Under the pieces are notes generated by a model. That model saw only the letters and a program-made list of their open reading frames with translations. It was not told the origin of the DNA and searched no databases. From positions 14,224,427 through 14,288,426 of the forward strand of contig OX442315.1 of assembly GCA_949358305.1 (NCBI GenBank): 64,000 bases of DNA, written 5' to 3'. The first letter of the stretch is position 1. Every line of letters begins with the position of its first letter. Positions 45,601 through 54,152 of the stretch are shown here, one piece after another. The position numbers and the translations under genes were made by a program. Source of the DNA: Strigamia acuminata (taxonomy: Eukaryota > Arthropoda > Chilopoda > Geophilomorpha > Linotaeniidae).

Positions 45601-47009
45601 GAGCTAGAAGAATCTACGCATGGCCGACGATGAAACGAGATATTACTCGCTTTATCAAACATTGTCAACGCTGCCAGGCTTGCAAGCCAAGGCAAAAATT
45701 AGAAATTGAAGCAGCTCAAATGGGTCCGTATGCTCCCTTTGATTGCTTGAGCGCTGATCTCATGGGGCCTAAACCAAAAACTCCACGAGGTAACACTCAC
45801 ATACTCGTTATAATCGATGTCGCTACAAAATGGCCGGAGATGCGGCCAATGTCGAAACCAACTTCGGCTAAAATAGCTGATTGCATTTATAATTTATCAC
45901 TGCAATTTGGCTTTCCACGCAAAATATTGTCTGATAATGGCTCGCAATTTAGATCGCAAGTATACCAGAAGTTTTGCGAGAAATTCAAAATGTTACCGGC
46001 TTATACTTCGCCGTACCATCCTCAGGCGAATCCTGTTGAAAGAACCAACAGAGATATTAAATATTTGATTGCTTTATACACTGATGTTCACACCCGTTGG
46101 GATGAATATTTGCGAGAATTCGCCTTCAGTCTGCGAACTACGGTTGCAGCCGGAAGAGAATTCTCACCAGCTTATTTAAATTTTGGCAGAGAATTGAGAG
46201 TGCCGTGGGATCCGCGCTTGCCAGATGAAGTTCTTGTCGTGGACCCAAAAAATCCTCATGTTTACATTCATCAATTGGAGAAAGTGCTCGCAAGCACATA
46301 TCAGCACATGATGTCACATGTATTTGATCTACAAAAAAGAGTACAAGATCACCAATCAGAAAAGAAGTTCGATATTTTCAAAGTGAACGACTTAGTCTGG
46401 AAAAATTCTCACGTATTATCCAGCGCTGTTAAAGGAATTTCAGCCGGAATCGCTGATCGCCGAACTGGACCTTTTGCCATTATTCGTGCACATCAAGGCA
46501 ATGCCTTCGAATTAAAGCGCTTGGAAGATAATGCAAAATTCCCGTCTATCCACGCATCCGAACTTACACCATATTTCCCTCAATTTACTCAGGAAATTTG
46601 GCGGAGGGGAGAGGTGGTGGGACAACCCACTGAAAATAAAATTAATACATTATTTGAAGACGAAGTAAAAACTTTACCGTCGCTGCCAAATTCCGATGAC
46701 GAAGTTGAACACGTGGCGATTAGTTTTGAGAACATTCAAATAGCCCAGGATGATCTACAAACCACGTTGGAACCGGCCACAAAGCCGAAAAAAGTAAAAC
46801 GAAGATCCATGCTACACCCAGTGGTATCTCAAAATACAGATTTTGACAAAAATGACGAGAAATCGGCTAAAAAATATAACATGAGAAGCCGGAAATCCCC
46901 AAAACAGAGAGTAACTAGTCGATTCTGCGCAGAACGCGGACGGCAAGACAGTACTCTAGTGAGTGATGGAGACATAATGATGTCACATCATTCTAAAAAT
47001 AGTAATTAA
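42582..47009 (+). CDS. Pol polyprotein of the gypsy-type element (protease, RT, RNase H, integrase)
   Basis: 1475-codon frame, -1 relative to gag, expressed as a Gag-Pol fusion. It has no ATG at its start (first codon GTG in the overlap). Aspartic protease: LLDSGANRSF, about residue 191. Reverse transcriptase: VDYRPLNEHTEYD, DLTKGYWQIGL, catalytic YLDD at about 535. RNase H: HTDASRQGLGAALMQ, about 682. Integrase zinc domain: HPLSGHSG with CQRCQACK, about 990-1030. DDE core: ADLMG (about 1058), SDNGSQF (about 1117), NPVERTNRD (about 1151). A GPF motif follows (RRTGPFAIIR). The order protease-RT-RNase H-integrase is that of Ty3/gypsy, not copia. The C-terminal tail of about 120 residues is charged and of unknown role. 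No stop or frameshift is seen, so it is potentially active. Confidence 0.95.
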   Translation: MSAGLAANTLKLAPVASETIKEMDVDVCPKIEVTHDYREPLDKNYLDYWDSVDKKHLMVAQFKPCDLRFPKVDLTKLNEVLAEKTADKRYFQYHVRKALQCCPKPSKNWMDKLWEKFRPKSKEVDEIEEMTRAMERVVLSYNDEMDELPIDYPALEHRIRRVTCNLNMEDFTGIPKIQLQTMKGPITGLLDSGANRSFMAASVMENLKLEKELQYISPSLCIGTAGKDIQPVGTLLLSFRWTHGVLVHPFIVIEHRFPMILLGNDFMKRLSIQPNPKTMSWNFITPLTETLPYIPQSVLDRYKTKIEELPPDNATFVCHEGILAGAATLKMGDDITKMVNDANLTLEQGLSLAEVLTRRQRILSRVPGRTHIVQHDIKLTTDKPIRVPFKSYNPQKREIIRQICQDMVDKGIAVPATGDYAMRIVLVVKPGAEPRLCVDYRPLNEHTEYDPPQMPTIEEILREIGSFEWVTTIDLTKGYWQIGLTPSAQPKTAFWSPIGRLMFLVMAFGLKNAPTSFQRLIEKVLDEMYRRQAWAYLDDIITVSKTYEEHLINVDKILGKLDQANLCVNPDKSKFCRKELIFLGYKLGTGGLAVDPKKLDAITKFPTPTNLKELQRFLGMVNFFHRLLKNLSVMAEPLRPLLKKDMDFNWQPSHQEAFEKIKKALTDSGTMAMPDLYQPFIIHTDASRQGLGAALMQIQPEKGGQEELPCVYSSRSLQPAEVNYTATELECLAVVWALRKYRPYIEFTKFTVQTDHQALKWLMSLEEPAGRLARWQLELMAYTFEIQYIKGPLNVLADALSRAPVCTPEEDNVDGEDDDLLAYCPSPYRHWKLGGPNQLPTSEVVEDERIINFWSHAYDPPNIESNEKIHLMMTQEFEFPSSNVLVHTFAANVVKKLECEPPTREEIIVGQKQDKECQKIRNFLLNGCYPPELKHAMSKRRFKRKASAYLIEEDLLLKFHPTLTDELGENGRALKVVVPESLVYRVIWTAHGHPLSGHSGITRTMYRARRIYAWPTMKRDITRFIKHCQRCQACKPRQKLEIEAAQMGPYAPFDCLSADLMGPKPKTPRGNTHILVIIDVATKWPEMRPMSKPTSAKIADCIYNLSLQFGFPRKILSDNGSQFRSQVYQKFCEKFKMLPAYTSPYHPQANPVERTNRDIKYLIALYTDVHTRWDEYLREFAFSLRTTVAAGREFSPAYLNFGRELRVPWDPRLPDEVLVVDPKNPHVYIHQLEKVLASTYQHMMSHVFDLQKRVQDHQSEKKFDIFKVNDLVWKNSHVLSSAVKGISAGIADRRTGPFAIIRAHQGNAFELKRLEDNAKFPSIHASELTPYFPQFTQEIWRRGEVVGQPTENKINTLFEDEVKTLPSLPNSDDEVEHVAISFENIQIAQDDLQTTLEPATKPKKVKRRSMLHPVVSQNTDFDKNDEKSAKKYNMRSRKSPKQRVTSRFCAERGRQDSTLVSDGDIMMSHHSKNSN

Positions 47010-47177
47010 AATGACGTAGTTCATACGGCGACCAATCAGCATCAAGTTGGGGGACTTTGCAAAAAATTGTTACTTTCCAAAGTGAAACCATTCCGACAAC
47101 ACACTGATTGGGACGATCCGCCGATTAACGAAGGAAAAGAATAGATTCAACTTCGTAAGTGAAACAGTTAGTTTGAA
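47010..47177 (+). other. Gypsy pol-ORF3 gap
   Basis: Short 168-bp non-coding gap with no recognised motif. Confidence 0.4.
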
Positions 47178-47492
47178 ATGATTAGATTTGTCATGAAAAA
47201 CAAACGGCCCATTCACAGAATCATGGCCGAAGGTGGCGAAGGATCGCCCAACATTGATTCGGACTCGGAGCCCGAAAGAAATCTCGTGATGAATCCGCCC
47301 GACGAAATGTTAGACGAAGATTTCGATCTGCAAAATCAGGTGAATATCGCCATTGAAAAACTTAAAAAAGCCGTTGAAATGTTGAAATCGGCTGACAAAC
47401 GAATTTATAACCAAGCCCGACGGACGCTCGAAAAATACCGAAAGTTCGTAAAAGCTGAGTCAGATCGTATTGAAAGTATGTTAAACGAATAA
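47178..47492 (+). CDS. Gypsy ORF3, small acidic-helical protein (104 aa, or 89 aa from an inner ATG)
   Basis: Unrecognised. A second ATG at 47223 (context catggccg) would give 89 residues beginning MAEGGEG and may be the real start. The sequence starts acidic (NIDSDSEPER) and then is strongly helical and charged (VNIAIEKLKKAVEMLKSADK, TLEKYRKFVKAESDRIESML), so a coiled coil is likely. It has no membrane segment or cysteine motif. It sits between pol and the large ORF4, on the element strand. Because the LTRs are nearly identical, an intact frame is weak evidence for selection; its position and composition suggest a true accessory ORF. Confidence 0.55.
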   Translation: MIRFVMKNKRPIHRIMAEGGEGSPNIDSDSEPERNLVMNPPDEMLDEDFDLQNQVNIAIEKLKKAVEMLKSADKRIYNQARRTLEKYRKFVKAESDRIESMLNE

Positions 47493-47778
47493 CTCGTTGA
47501 ATTTCACGTAGTTACGTTCCACTCTTCTATCACAAAAGTTGGCTAAAAGGGCCGAAAAAAAAAAAATTCAAGATAAACTTTGTCAGTTCAAAAAATCACT
47601 TAACAAATTCCAAATGGCGCCATTTTTTATGATCATGTGACTTCGCCCGACGGCTAGTAAGCGTTGTGAGGGAGTTGCCATGACGACAGCGCTCAATTAC
47701 CTTTTGCTAAAAAATATTTAGACAAAATATTATTTACCAGTTAATAATTAAAACTTTCAAACGTTTCTGTAGATATTA
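47493..47778 (+). other. ORF3-ORF4 gap with a splice-acceptor-like site
   Basis: The gap ends in a pyrimidine-rich AACGTTTCTGTAG (AG at 47771-47772), seven bases before the ORF4 ATG. This looks like a 3' splice site for a subgenomic mRNA of the kind used for env in retroviruses. The candidate donor is CAG/GTGAAC in the LTR (39788/39789). Elsewhere the gap holds only an A-run at about 47555-47567. Confidence 0.4.
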
Positions 47779-50454
47779 ATGGCAATCAATCAGCCGTACG
47801 CGTTACCAGATTACGTACCCATGGTAACAGGAATTTTTAGAGGCGAATTATCCGCCGAAGTCCGACGTTTACGACAACTTGGTCAGACGTGGGAGGATGT
47901 GAGACAAGAGTTCTCAAATGCCATCGCCGCACATTGGGGCTGTAGATGCCGAATTTGTGGACGGCTAATGGTAGCCGACCCCGTTTCCTGGAACCTAAGG
48001 ATCGATCCACCATCACCGTTGAGATCCAGATTGCTTTTTGGCTGGCTCTTTCCCACGGAGGAGGAAGACACGGACTTCTACGGGTTTTTCCGAATCCCAC
48101 ACGCCAAAAGGAACGATTATTTGGATGCCATCTGGGAGAAACTCAAGGCCCGGAAGGATGAAGTTATGCGAAAGCTACAAGAAGAGCAGGCCTGGTGGGC
48201 CGATCGACGTAAACATTACGATTTGGCAGATCTCGCCAGTTCACAATACGAGATGCACATTCTGGGAATGGCCGGACATTTCGGCTACGCTCGTGCCCGA
48301 TTCCGTGACTGGGAACGTCAAAGAGACGCATATCACGACCAAGAACGCAATGATAAGCGAGAGCGGTCGAGTTCAGTTGCATCAAACGAACCACGTGCCA
48401 AGATGACCTGTGGCAATCACCACAGTACGGCTTTAAGAGCCGTTGATAATGTTTCGGAAGCCAGAGTCTCACGATGGGACGCGGCTTGCCGATACCCTGG
48501 AGGAGTGGATCCATACGTCGCTCGCCCAGGAACCAGACCAGATTTGCTTCGTGCCAACGGCCGACTCAAGCATCGTGCAGGCCGACAAAACCGTGAAAAG
48601 TTAGAGCGCGAACGCTTGGCCCTGATGCCACCACCGCCCAAGGACGACGAATTACCTGGCCGATGGGATCGCGAAGTCGAAGAGCATTCCATGCAAGTCA
48701 CCCTTCGCAAGAAAGCAGCGTTGGAGCAACAGCAAGCCGATTGGGATGCCTGTTTCCAATCGCCTGATGCAGAAGAACCAACGATAGGATCTAATGAGAC
48801 TTTGATGTTAAATACACCAACGTCAGTGTCCGCCTTGGAGGGAGGAAGTTCCGCGGAAGTCCACATCGTAGACCGAAGCTACAGAATTTCACCCCCCACA
48901 ATGGCTGACAACACGGCCTGTGAATGGAAGAGCCTTCCAAACACACAAAAATCGAATGACCAGGCGAGTCACCGGCCAACCGATGGGCCGATTCCTGTAG
49001 AGTGTAGAGAGTACACGGATTCGATAAACCCAGACCCGAGTCTTCCAGAGCCTCGATTGCCCACGAGAAAATTCGGAATGGTATCCCAAGTTCTGAAAAA
49101 GGGATTCGATCAGCATTATGACGCCATGTGGCAGGGGTTCTGTGAAGCGCCGTTAGAGACTCAGGAGATTGAGTTGTCTGACATGGACTTATACCAAATA
49201 GCCCAAGTCACCGAAAGTCTGAAAGGTAGTCGTCGTGTCGCCAGCTTGCTAAACCGAATGGAGCCGACGGGACCCGACGACCCACGTTTGAACGAGTTAC
49301 AGCGACAGCTTGTGCCGAGTTATCGGAGAATTTTGTTTCCCGGGGTATTTGACAGTCCGAGACCAGGCTTCGCTGCCACCACGTGCCTAAGAACGGCCGC
49401 CATGGCCGTTAAACCAGAGTTTCTAGATTGTTGGCGGTCCATCCAATTGGACCCGCCCACCATGTGCAGCGAATTGATGCGCCAAGTTGCCGTCATTGGA
49501 GAAAACCCGGCCGCATCGGCCATTCGTCTCCGACGCGAGTGGGACATGCGCAAAATCACTTTTCAGCAAGAACTGAAAACAATTCGACCGGCAGGAATGC
49601 CGCCGAGGGATCAGACGCCTAAAAGAAAGATGCCAGAAGCCACTTACACGCCAACTGCAGCCGCAATCGAGAGCCAAGCTGTTGCCCAAACCACGACTGA
49701 ACCGTCCAACAGTCACGTCGCCATGGATGTAGAAAATTTCGATGATCCAAGACCTGGACCGAGTCGAGGTCGAACTACGACCTCAAGTTCAACCACGTTT
49801 TTTACGCACGTCGAAAACACCGATTTGGGGGCGCGACCCAAAACTCGACCGAAACCACGCGGAGCTTTGATCCTCCGGCCCGGGGGCCGATCTTGTTACG
49901 TAAAACGTCCAGACGAGTCAGCCGCGGCGCCCAACCCGCCGACACCACCCAGGAGCGTTCATTCGCCTATTCGAGCGCCCACTCCATCGCCCAAGAAGGA
50001 CGATCCACCGGAATCAATCCAATCGGCGGCCGGAGCTGCCGAAACCAAGAAGCAGGAAAGCAGCCCAATCTACATTAAGCTGCGAAAAACTTACCCAAGA
50101 CTCGAGATGCATCCGCATACGAGGATTTTACTCAAACACAACGTGGAGCGTTGCCACCACGTTTTCAACTGGCTTGAGCGGCAGATACGAAAGAAGAGGC
50201 CGTGGATGTTGCATCAACGGCTGATCCGAGCTCGCCGACGCCCGTCCGACCCACAAGAATTTTTCGAGATGGCGTTTGGAGATGACGCCTTATCCCGACT
50301 CATCCGAAGTGTGTGGATACATGTCAACCCCGGCCTGTCATCTGGGCCGAATACGGGACAACCGTTCATCAATGTTAACGAAAGTGGAAATCCGTTATCC
50401 GACGAGACGGACATGATGTCAATAGACCTACCTTCACCTAAAACACCCGAGTAG
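47779..50454 (+). CDS. Gypsy ORF4, large protein of unknown function in the env position (891 aa)
   Basis: Unrecognised. It starts at ATG 47779 and is open to 50454. The N-terminal part is ordered-looking, with a Cys cluster WGCRCRICG (Cys 55, 57, 60), tryptophan-rich segments (EEQAWWADRRKHY) and RARFRDWERQRD. The middle is proline- and charge-rich. A second ordered part lies at about 450-620 (DLYQIAQVTESLKGSRRVAS, ELMRQVAVIGENPA). The C-terminus has a helical, basic region (HNVERCHHVFNWLERQIRKK) and ends acidic. I see no signal peptide, hydrophobic membrane anchor or furin-type site of a usual envelope protein, so 'env' is not supported. A splice acceptor just upstream and the location before the polypurine tract suggest expression from a spliced mRNA. 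The second LTR element here has a comparable large 3' ORF. Confidence 0.75.
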   Translation: MAINQPYALPDYVPMVTGIFRGELSAEVRRLRQLGQTWEDVRQEFSNAIAAHWGCRCRICGRLMVADPVSWNLRIDPPSPLRSRLLFGWLFPTEEEDTDFYGFFRIPHAKRNDYLDAIWEKLKARKDEVMRKLQEEQAWWADRRKHYDLADLASSQYEMHILGMAGHFGYARARFRDWERQRDAYHDQERNDKRERSSSVASNEPRAKMTCGNHHSTALRAVDNVSEARVSRWDAACRYPGGVDPYVARPGTRPDLLRANGRLKHRAGRQNREKLERERLALMPPPPKDDELPGRWDREVEEHSMQVTLRKKAALEQQQADWDACFQSPDAEEPTIGSNETLMLNTPTSVSALEGGSSAEVHIVDRSYRISPPTMADNTACEWKSLPNTQKSNDQASHRPTDGPIPVECREYTDSINPDPSLPEPRLPTRKFGMVSQVLKKGFDQHYDAMWQGFCEAPLETQEIELSDMDLYQIAQVTESLKGSRRVASLLNRMEPTGPDDPRLNELQRQLVPSYRRILFPGVFDSPRPGFAATTCLRTAAMAVKPEFLDCWRSIQLDPPTMCSELMRQVAVIGENPAASAIRLRREWDMRKITFQQELKTIRPAGMPPRDQTPKRKMPEATYTPTAAAIESQAVAQTTTEPSNSHVAMDVENFDDPRPGPSRGRTTTSSSTTFFTHVENTDLGARPKTRPKPRGALILRPGGRSCYVKRPDESAAAPNPPTPPRSVHSPIRAPTPSPKKDDPPESIQSAAGAAETKKQESSPIYIKLRKTYPRLEMHPHTRILLKHNVERCHHVFNWLERQIRKKRPWMLHQRLIRARRRPSDPQEFFEMAFGDDALSRLIRSVWIHVNPGLSSGPNTGQPFINVNESGNPLSDETDMMSIDLPSPKTPE

Positions 50455-50699
50455 GCCGATTGCGGCCAGAGAACAGAAACAAATATGGTTGTTTCCGAAA
50501 ATAAGTCTTTTCGAGAAACGTTTATTTTTATGAATATCCCTTTCATGTAATTATTTAATCACCAATGTTTTCTTTAATGCATGTATCTATTATTATATAA
50601 CGAATATTAAAAAATATCTATGTCAAATTTGAAAAAAGAAAATTACCTGGTCTTGTTGTAATTAACTAAAAAACAAACAAAAAATTGTAAAAGTTAATT
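50455..50699 (+). other. Gypsy 3' untranslated region
   Basis: AT-rich sequence between ORF4 and the polypurine tract; no feature recognised. Confidence 0.5.
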
Positions 50700-50708
50700 G
50701 GGGGGAAG
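50700..50708 (+). other. Polypurine tract of the gypsy-type element
   Basis: GGGGGGAAG directly abuts the 3' LTR, the expected plus-strand primer. Confidence 0.85.
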
Positions 50709-51887
50709 TGTTGCGATCTCAAATGTTCACTTCATTTGTAAAGAGGTTTTTCTGCCGCGTTTTTAACATATCATTTATATTTTAACCGTAATCATTAGAA
50801 TTGTGTTTTTTGCCATGCACCTGTTGCGCTTTTGGGCAATTGGCCCAGAAGCTGTAACGGCTGCCCTGGCATTTTGAGCCCTGGATTGGGGCGTTGCTAA
50901 GTCAATCCCCAAATTTTGCACCGTTGCTAGGGCTGAAGCGTGCCTTGGCACACGCCACGCCTGCGCACTGGCCGTTTTCCGGCCATATTCCGAGTAATAA
51001 TTCGAATTATTACTCACTCTTTGCATCACACTCATACCGTTCACACCGACACAGCTTTGTTCACTAACCAAAAACACTGTTTTGTCCGTGACCCGTGAGT
51101 TTGCCAAGTTTCAACCCGATTTGTTTGAACCAACGTTCAAACGAATCACTTTCCGAGCCGCGAAGACGACGCACGACGGCCCAAACCACCGTCGTTCCCG
51201 CCGCCGCCCGAAGACCAACGCGCCCACGCCGTTGAAGATCGACGCCAGCCAGCCGCCGAGGATTGCAGAGCCATCGTTGCCGCTCCTCGACCTGTTGACG
51301 ACGATTCCGATTCAGATTGTAGCGGATCTCCAGTCAGGTTTTAACGATCGGCGGTACCCGCCGTTTGACTACTTGTCTCCAACGGAAATCTCCCGTTGCA
51401 ATCTAGGGTTTAACTTAAGATTTCCCGTCTTGTCAGGCTTAACAGCCGACACTCTTTGTGAAGTCTTTCGGCTTCACGCTTCCTTTCTCACTTCGCAGAA
51501 TTTGCGCGGCGACGTGTCGCCATTTCTGCACTGCTTTTTCCCGCCCGAAGGAGTCCCGCGCTGCTTCGAGCACGTCGCCTTCCACGCCGACGATCTCATC
51601 CTCATAGAACCCATTTTATTAACATTCACTTCAATTGAACCTGTAATTAACGCTCAATAAATTGATTAACTGTTTGACTTAAAATAACTAAACTAGCCTT
51701 TATTCGAGATCAAATCCCTAGACACCGACTTAACGGCTAACCCACCCGATAGAAGACCTATAAACGGCATTCAACTGCTTCCACAGGTGAACGCCGGGAT
51801 CTCTTGCAATTGGAAAAATCCCATAGTGACTAAATATAAATTTAGTGTTGTTGTAAAAATTCAATTGGAACCGTCAGGAACGCAACA
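50709..51887 (+). mobile_element. 3' LTR of Ty3/gypsy-type element (1179 bp)
   Basis: It matches 38711-39889 with the single substitution noted there. It is followed by the target duplication CATG (51888-51891). Confidence 0.95.
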
Positions 51888-51970
51888 CATGGACTACTTT
51901 TTTGTGCCACTACCCCAGTGATATGGCTTGAATTAGGACAACGTTTGTATTTGTACAGAGTAAATGCATC
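51888..51970. repeat. Right half of the dispersed repeat that was the gypsy target
   Basis: Bases 38688-38710 (ACAATTCTGGTGTCATG) joined to 51892 onward (GACTACTTTTTTGTGCCACT) restore the same repeat seen at 34680-34740. The empty site can therefore be read directly. Confidence 0.75.
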
Positions 51971-52023
51971 ACATTCTGCGCATGCGTGGCGATTGTCAAG
52001 CTTGTGGTATCCAGACAGTTTAT

Positions 52024-52165
52024 CGCAACTAATTCATCGGGACGACACTACATCGGTCGGGCAGTAAATCGGATGCACATTCATTCCGCGTCAATTCATC
52101 GGTCGGGTAATTCATCGGACCGACAATTAATCGGCCAAAAACCTATCGGGCGCCAATTCATCATG
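52024..52165. repeat. Array of about eight ATTCATCGGxCGG-like units
   Basis: Words of the form AATTCATCGG, TACATCGGTCGGG, TTAATCGGCC repeat at irregular 13-18 bp spacing. It is a degenerate tandem repeat of unknown origin, comparable in style to the array at 6317. Confidence 0.55.
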
Positions 52166-52555
52166 TAAGTTTTTTTTACGAATTTAGCATCAAGATACTG
52201 GGCGCGAACTGTAGAAAGGGCCCACTCTTTTGGGTCTCCCTTGTATAACCCTCACATAGATCTCATATACGAGTATGGAATATAGTCAGCATAATAAGTT
52301 TTATTCACAAAATATCAAAGATACTGTACTAGTATGTCCAAGTTTCAATGTTTACAGTTTTGAATAAAGCAATGGTTAAAGAATTATAATAATATAGTGA
52401 ATATCAGTGGCTTAGGCAGGTAGAGTGCCATGGAAAAATGGTTATAAAAAATAGATCAATTTTTTGATGATTCAGGTTTCTACATATGCAAAATTTACTT
52501 CAGTAACCACTGAAAACGACTGGCAACGGTCGAAAGGCCTTAGGAGAACTACATA

Positions 52556-53515
52556 CAACCCCTGGCAGAAAGTTTGGAATCATGACCATCTTTAACTGAA
52601 AATGCAACAAAAAAGTGCTGCAGCGCAATAATGAGTAAACTTTGTTGAAAAACAAAGAAATTAGCTTGAAAGAGCACTGCTCAACTGGAGTTGAAATAAA
52701 AAATTATTACAAAATCAACATAGGAAAAAAGTTTGGAATCAAACAAAAAAACAGCTGTTTAGATCCCTTTTAAAGTTTTAAAATCATTCAAATTTAATCT
52801 ATTACTCATCTAAAAGTCACACGTGTCAAGCCACATGTCTATCAAGGAGACGGCAGGAGTGTGTAATCCATAATTGTTTAATTTTTTTTAAAATAAAGTG
52901 TTGTTATTATCTAAACAGATTTGTATTTATGATTCCAAACTTTTTTTCTCAGATTTGTGTGATTCCAAAATTCTTTCTTCAGATTTGTGTGATTCCAAAT
53001 TTATTTCCCTGTGTTGATTTTGTAATGATTTTTTATTTTACCACTAGTGGAAGTTTTACTGTTTTTTTTAGGCGTGAACGTATTATTTTCATGACGCGCT
53101 GTGATTGGCTGAGACCCATTGATGTCAATTCGTTTCCTCGCCGTAGGTTTTCTCAAATTCGATGTTCTCGAGGTTTTAGCTTCTCTTATTCTTACAAGGG
53201 GGGTCGTAGACACCCCTTGACCCCCCCAGACCCAACCTTATCCGTTTTTAGCAAATTCAACGAAATGAGGATTTTCATCAATGTATTTCAATGCATCTCT
53301 CAACCAATCACAGCGCATCATGAAAATAATACGTTCACGTCGGACATGAACGTAGCCACTTCGTTTTTTTTATGTGATAATATATATAAAATAATGCTTT
53401 TTTAAGCTAATTTCTTGGTTTTTCAAAAAAATTTACCCATTATTGTGCTACAGCACTTTATTGTTGCATTTTCAGTTTAAGGTGGTCATGATTCCAAATT
53501 TTTTGCCAGGGGTTG
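52556..53515. mobile_element. Non-autonomous Tc1/mariner-like element with long inverted repeats
   Basis: CAACCCCTGGCAGAAAGTTT at the left is inverted at the right (TTTTGCCAGGGGTTG), within arms of about 80 bp. TA lies on both sides (52554-52555, 53516-53517). Direct repeats GATTCCAAA.TTTTTTTC and CAGATTTGTGTGATTCCAAA near 52930-53010 give the inverted-repeat/direct-repeat layout of Tc1-like elements. No transposase is present; a younger MITE fragment is nested at 53072-53359. Confidence 0.8.
53072..53359. mobile_element. Nested copy of the GTGAACGTATTATTTTCATGA MITE, left tip missing
   Basis: GTGAACGTATTATTTTCATG at the left is inverted before GTCGGACATGAACGTAGCCA at the right. It is the same family as 29593-29836. 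A CCCCTTGACCCCCC tract lies inside. Confidence 0.7.
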
Positions 53516-53517
53516 TA

Positions 53518-54152
53518 GCATCCGAGAGGATGAGTGGAATTGCTAGTTACTATCAATAGTAACCTTTAACACAAGTGGGTCTATCAAAAAACATGTTCAT
53601 AAACACGTTCTTGAGTACTAGTAGTGGTACTTAGGGGTCAGCCGTTAATGATTTAGGACTCCGGCGATTATAGTCTTGTAGAGCATTGTAAAATTAATGA
53701 TAAATGTAAAAATTAGGATTTTAGACAGAATTTTGTATGATTTGGAAATTGTTTTGAGTTATTTTTGGTATGTGCCCTCTGTATTTGTAAATCTTTGACC
53801 TTTTCATTTCCTGTCACCCCGTTTTTATGAACAGGTGTAGGTTGTGACACCTCCTTTTTGATGATGTCATTAGTTATTTTGATGAATGATGTGAGTTATA
53901 TTATTCTATTTTGTTTTATCTTTAAAATAACGAATAAAAGAGTTAGTGTGATTTTTGCAACCAACATCGGTGTGTGTGTGTGAGTTTTCCCACAAAAAGA
54001 AATATTGCATTCTTCAAATTGCGACTAATTTGAATCTTGATTGAATGATTTAACTACTTGATTTTAACTAACTGATTTTCGAGAACGAGAAAGTAAACTA
54101 CAGTGTGTTAAAATCAACAATAAATAAATAATTGTCACACTATCTTCTAAGT
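53518..54152. other. 3' flank of ABC gene E, nothing recognised
   Basis: AT-rich, with a short TG microsatellite near 53970 (GGTGTGTGTGTGTG). No coding frame or repeat terminus was identified. Confidence 0.4.

Noticed and set aside
47779-50454. Calling ORF4 an envelope gene
   Set aside because: No signal peptide, transmembrane anchor, fusion peptide or furin-type cleavage site is visible. Position alone is not enough.
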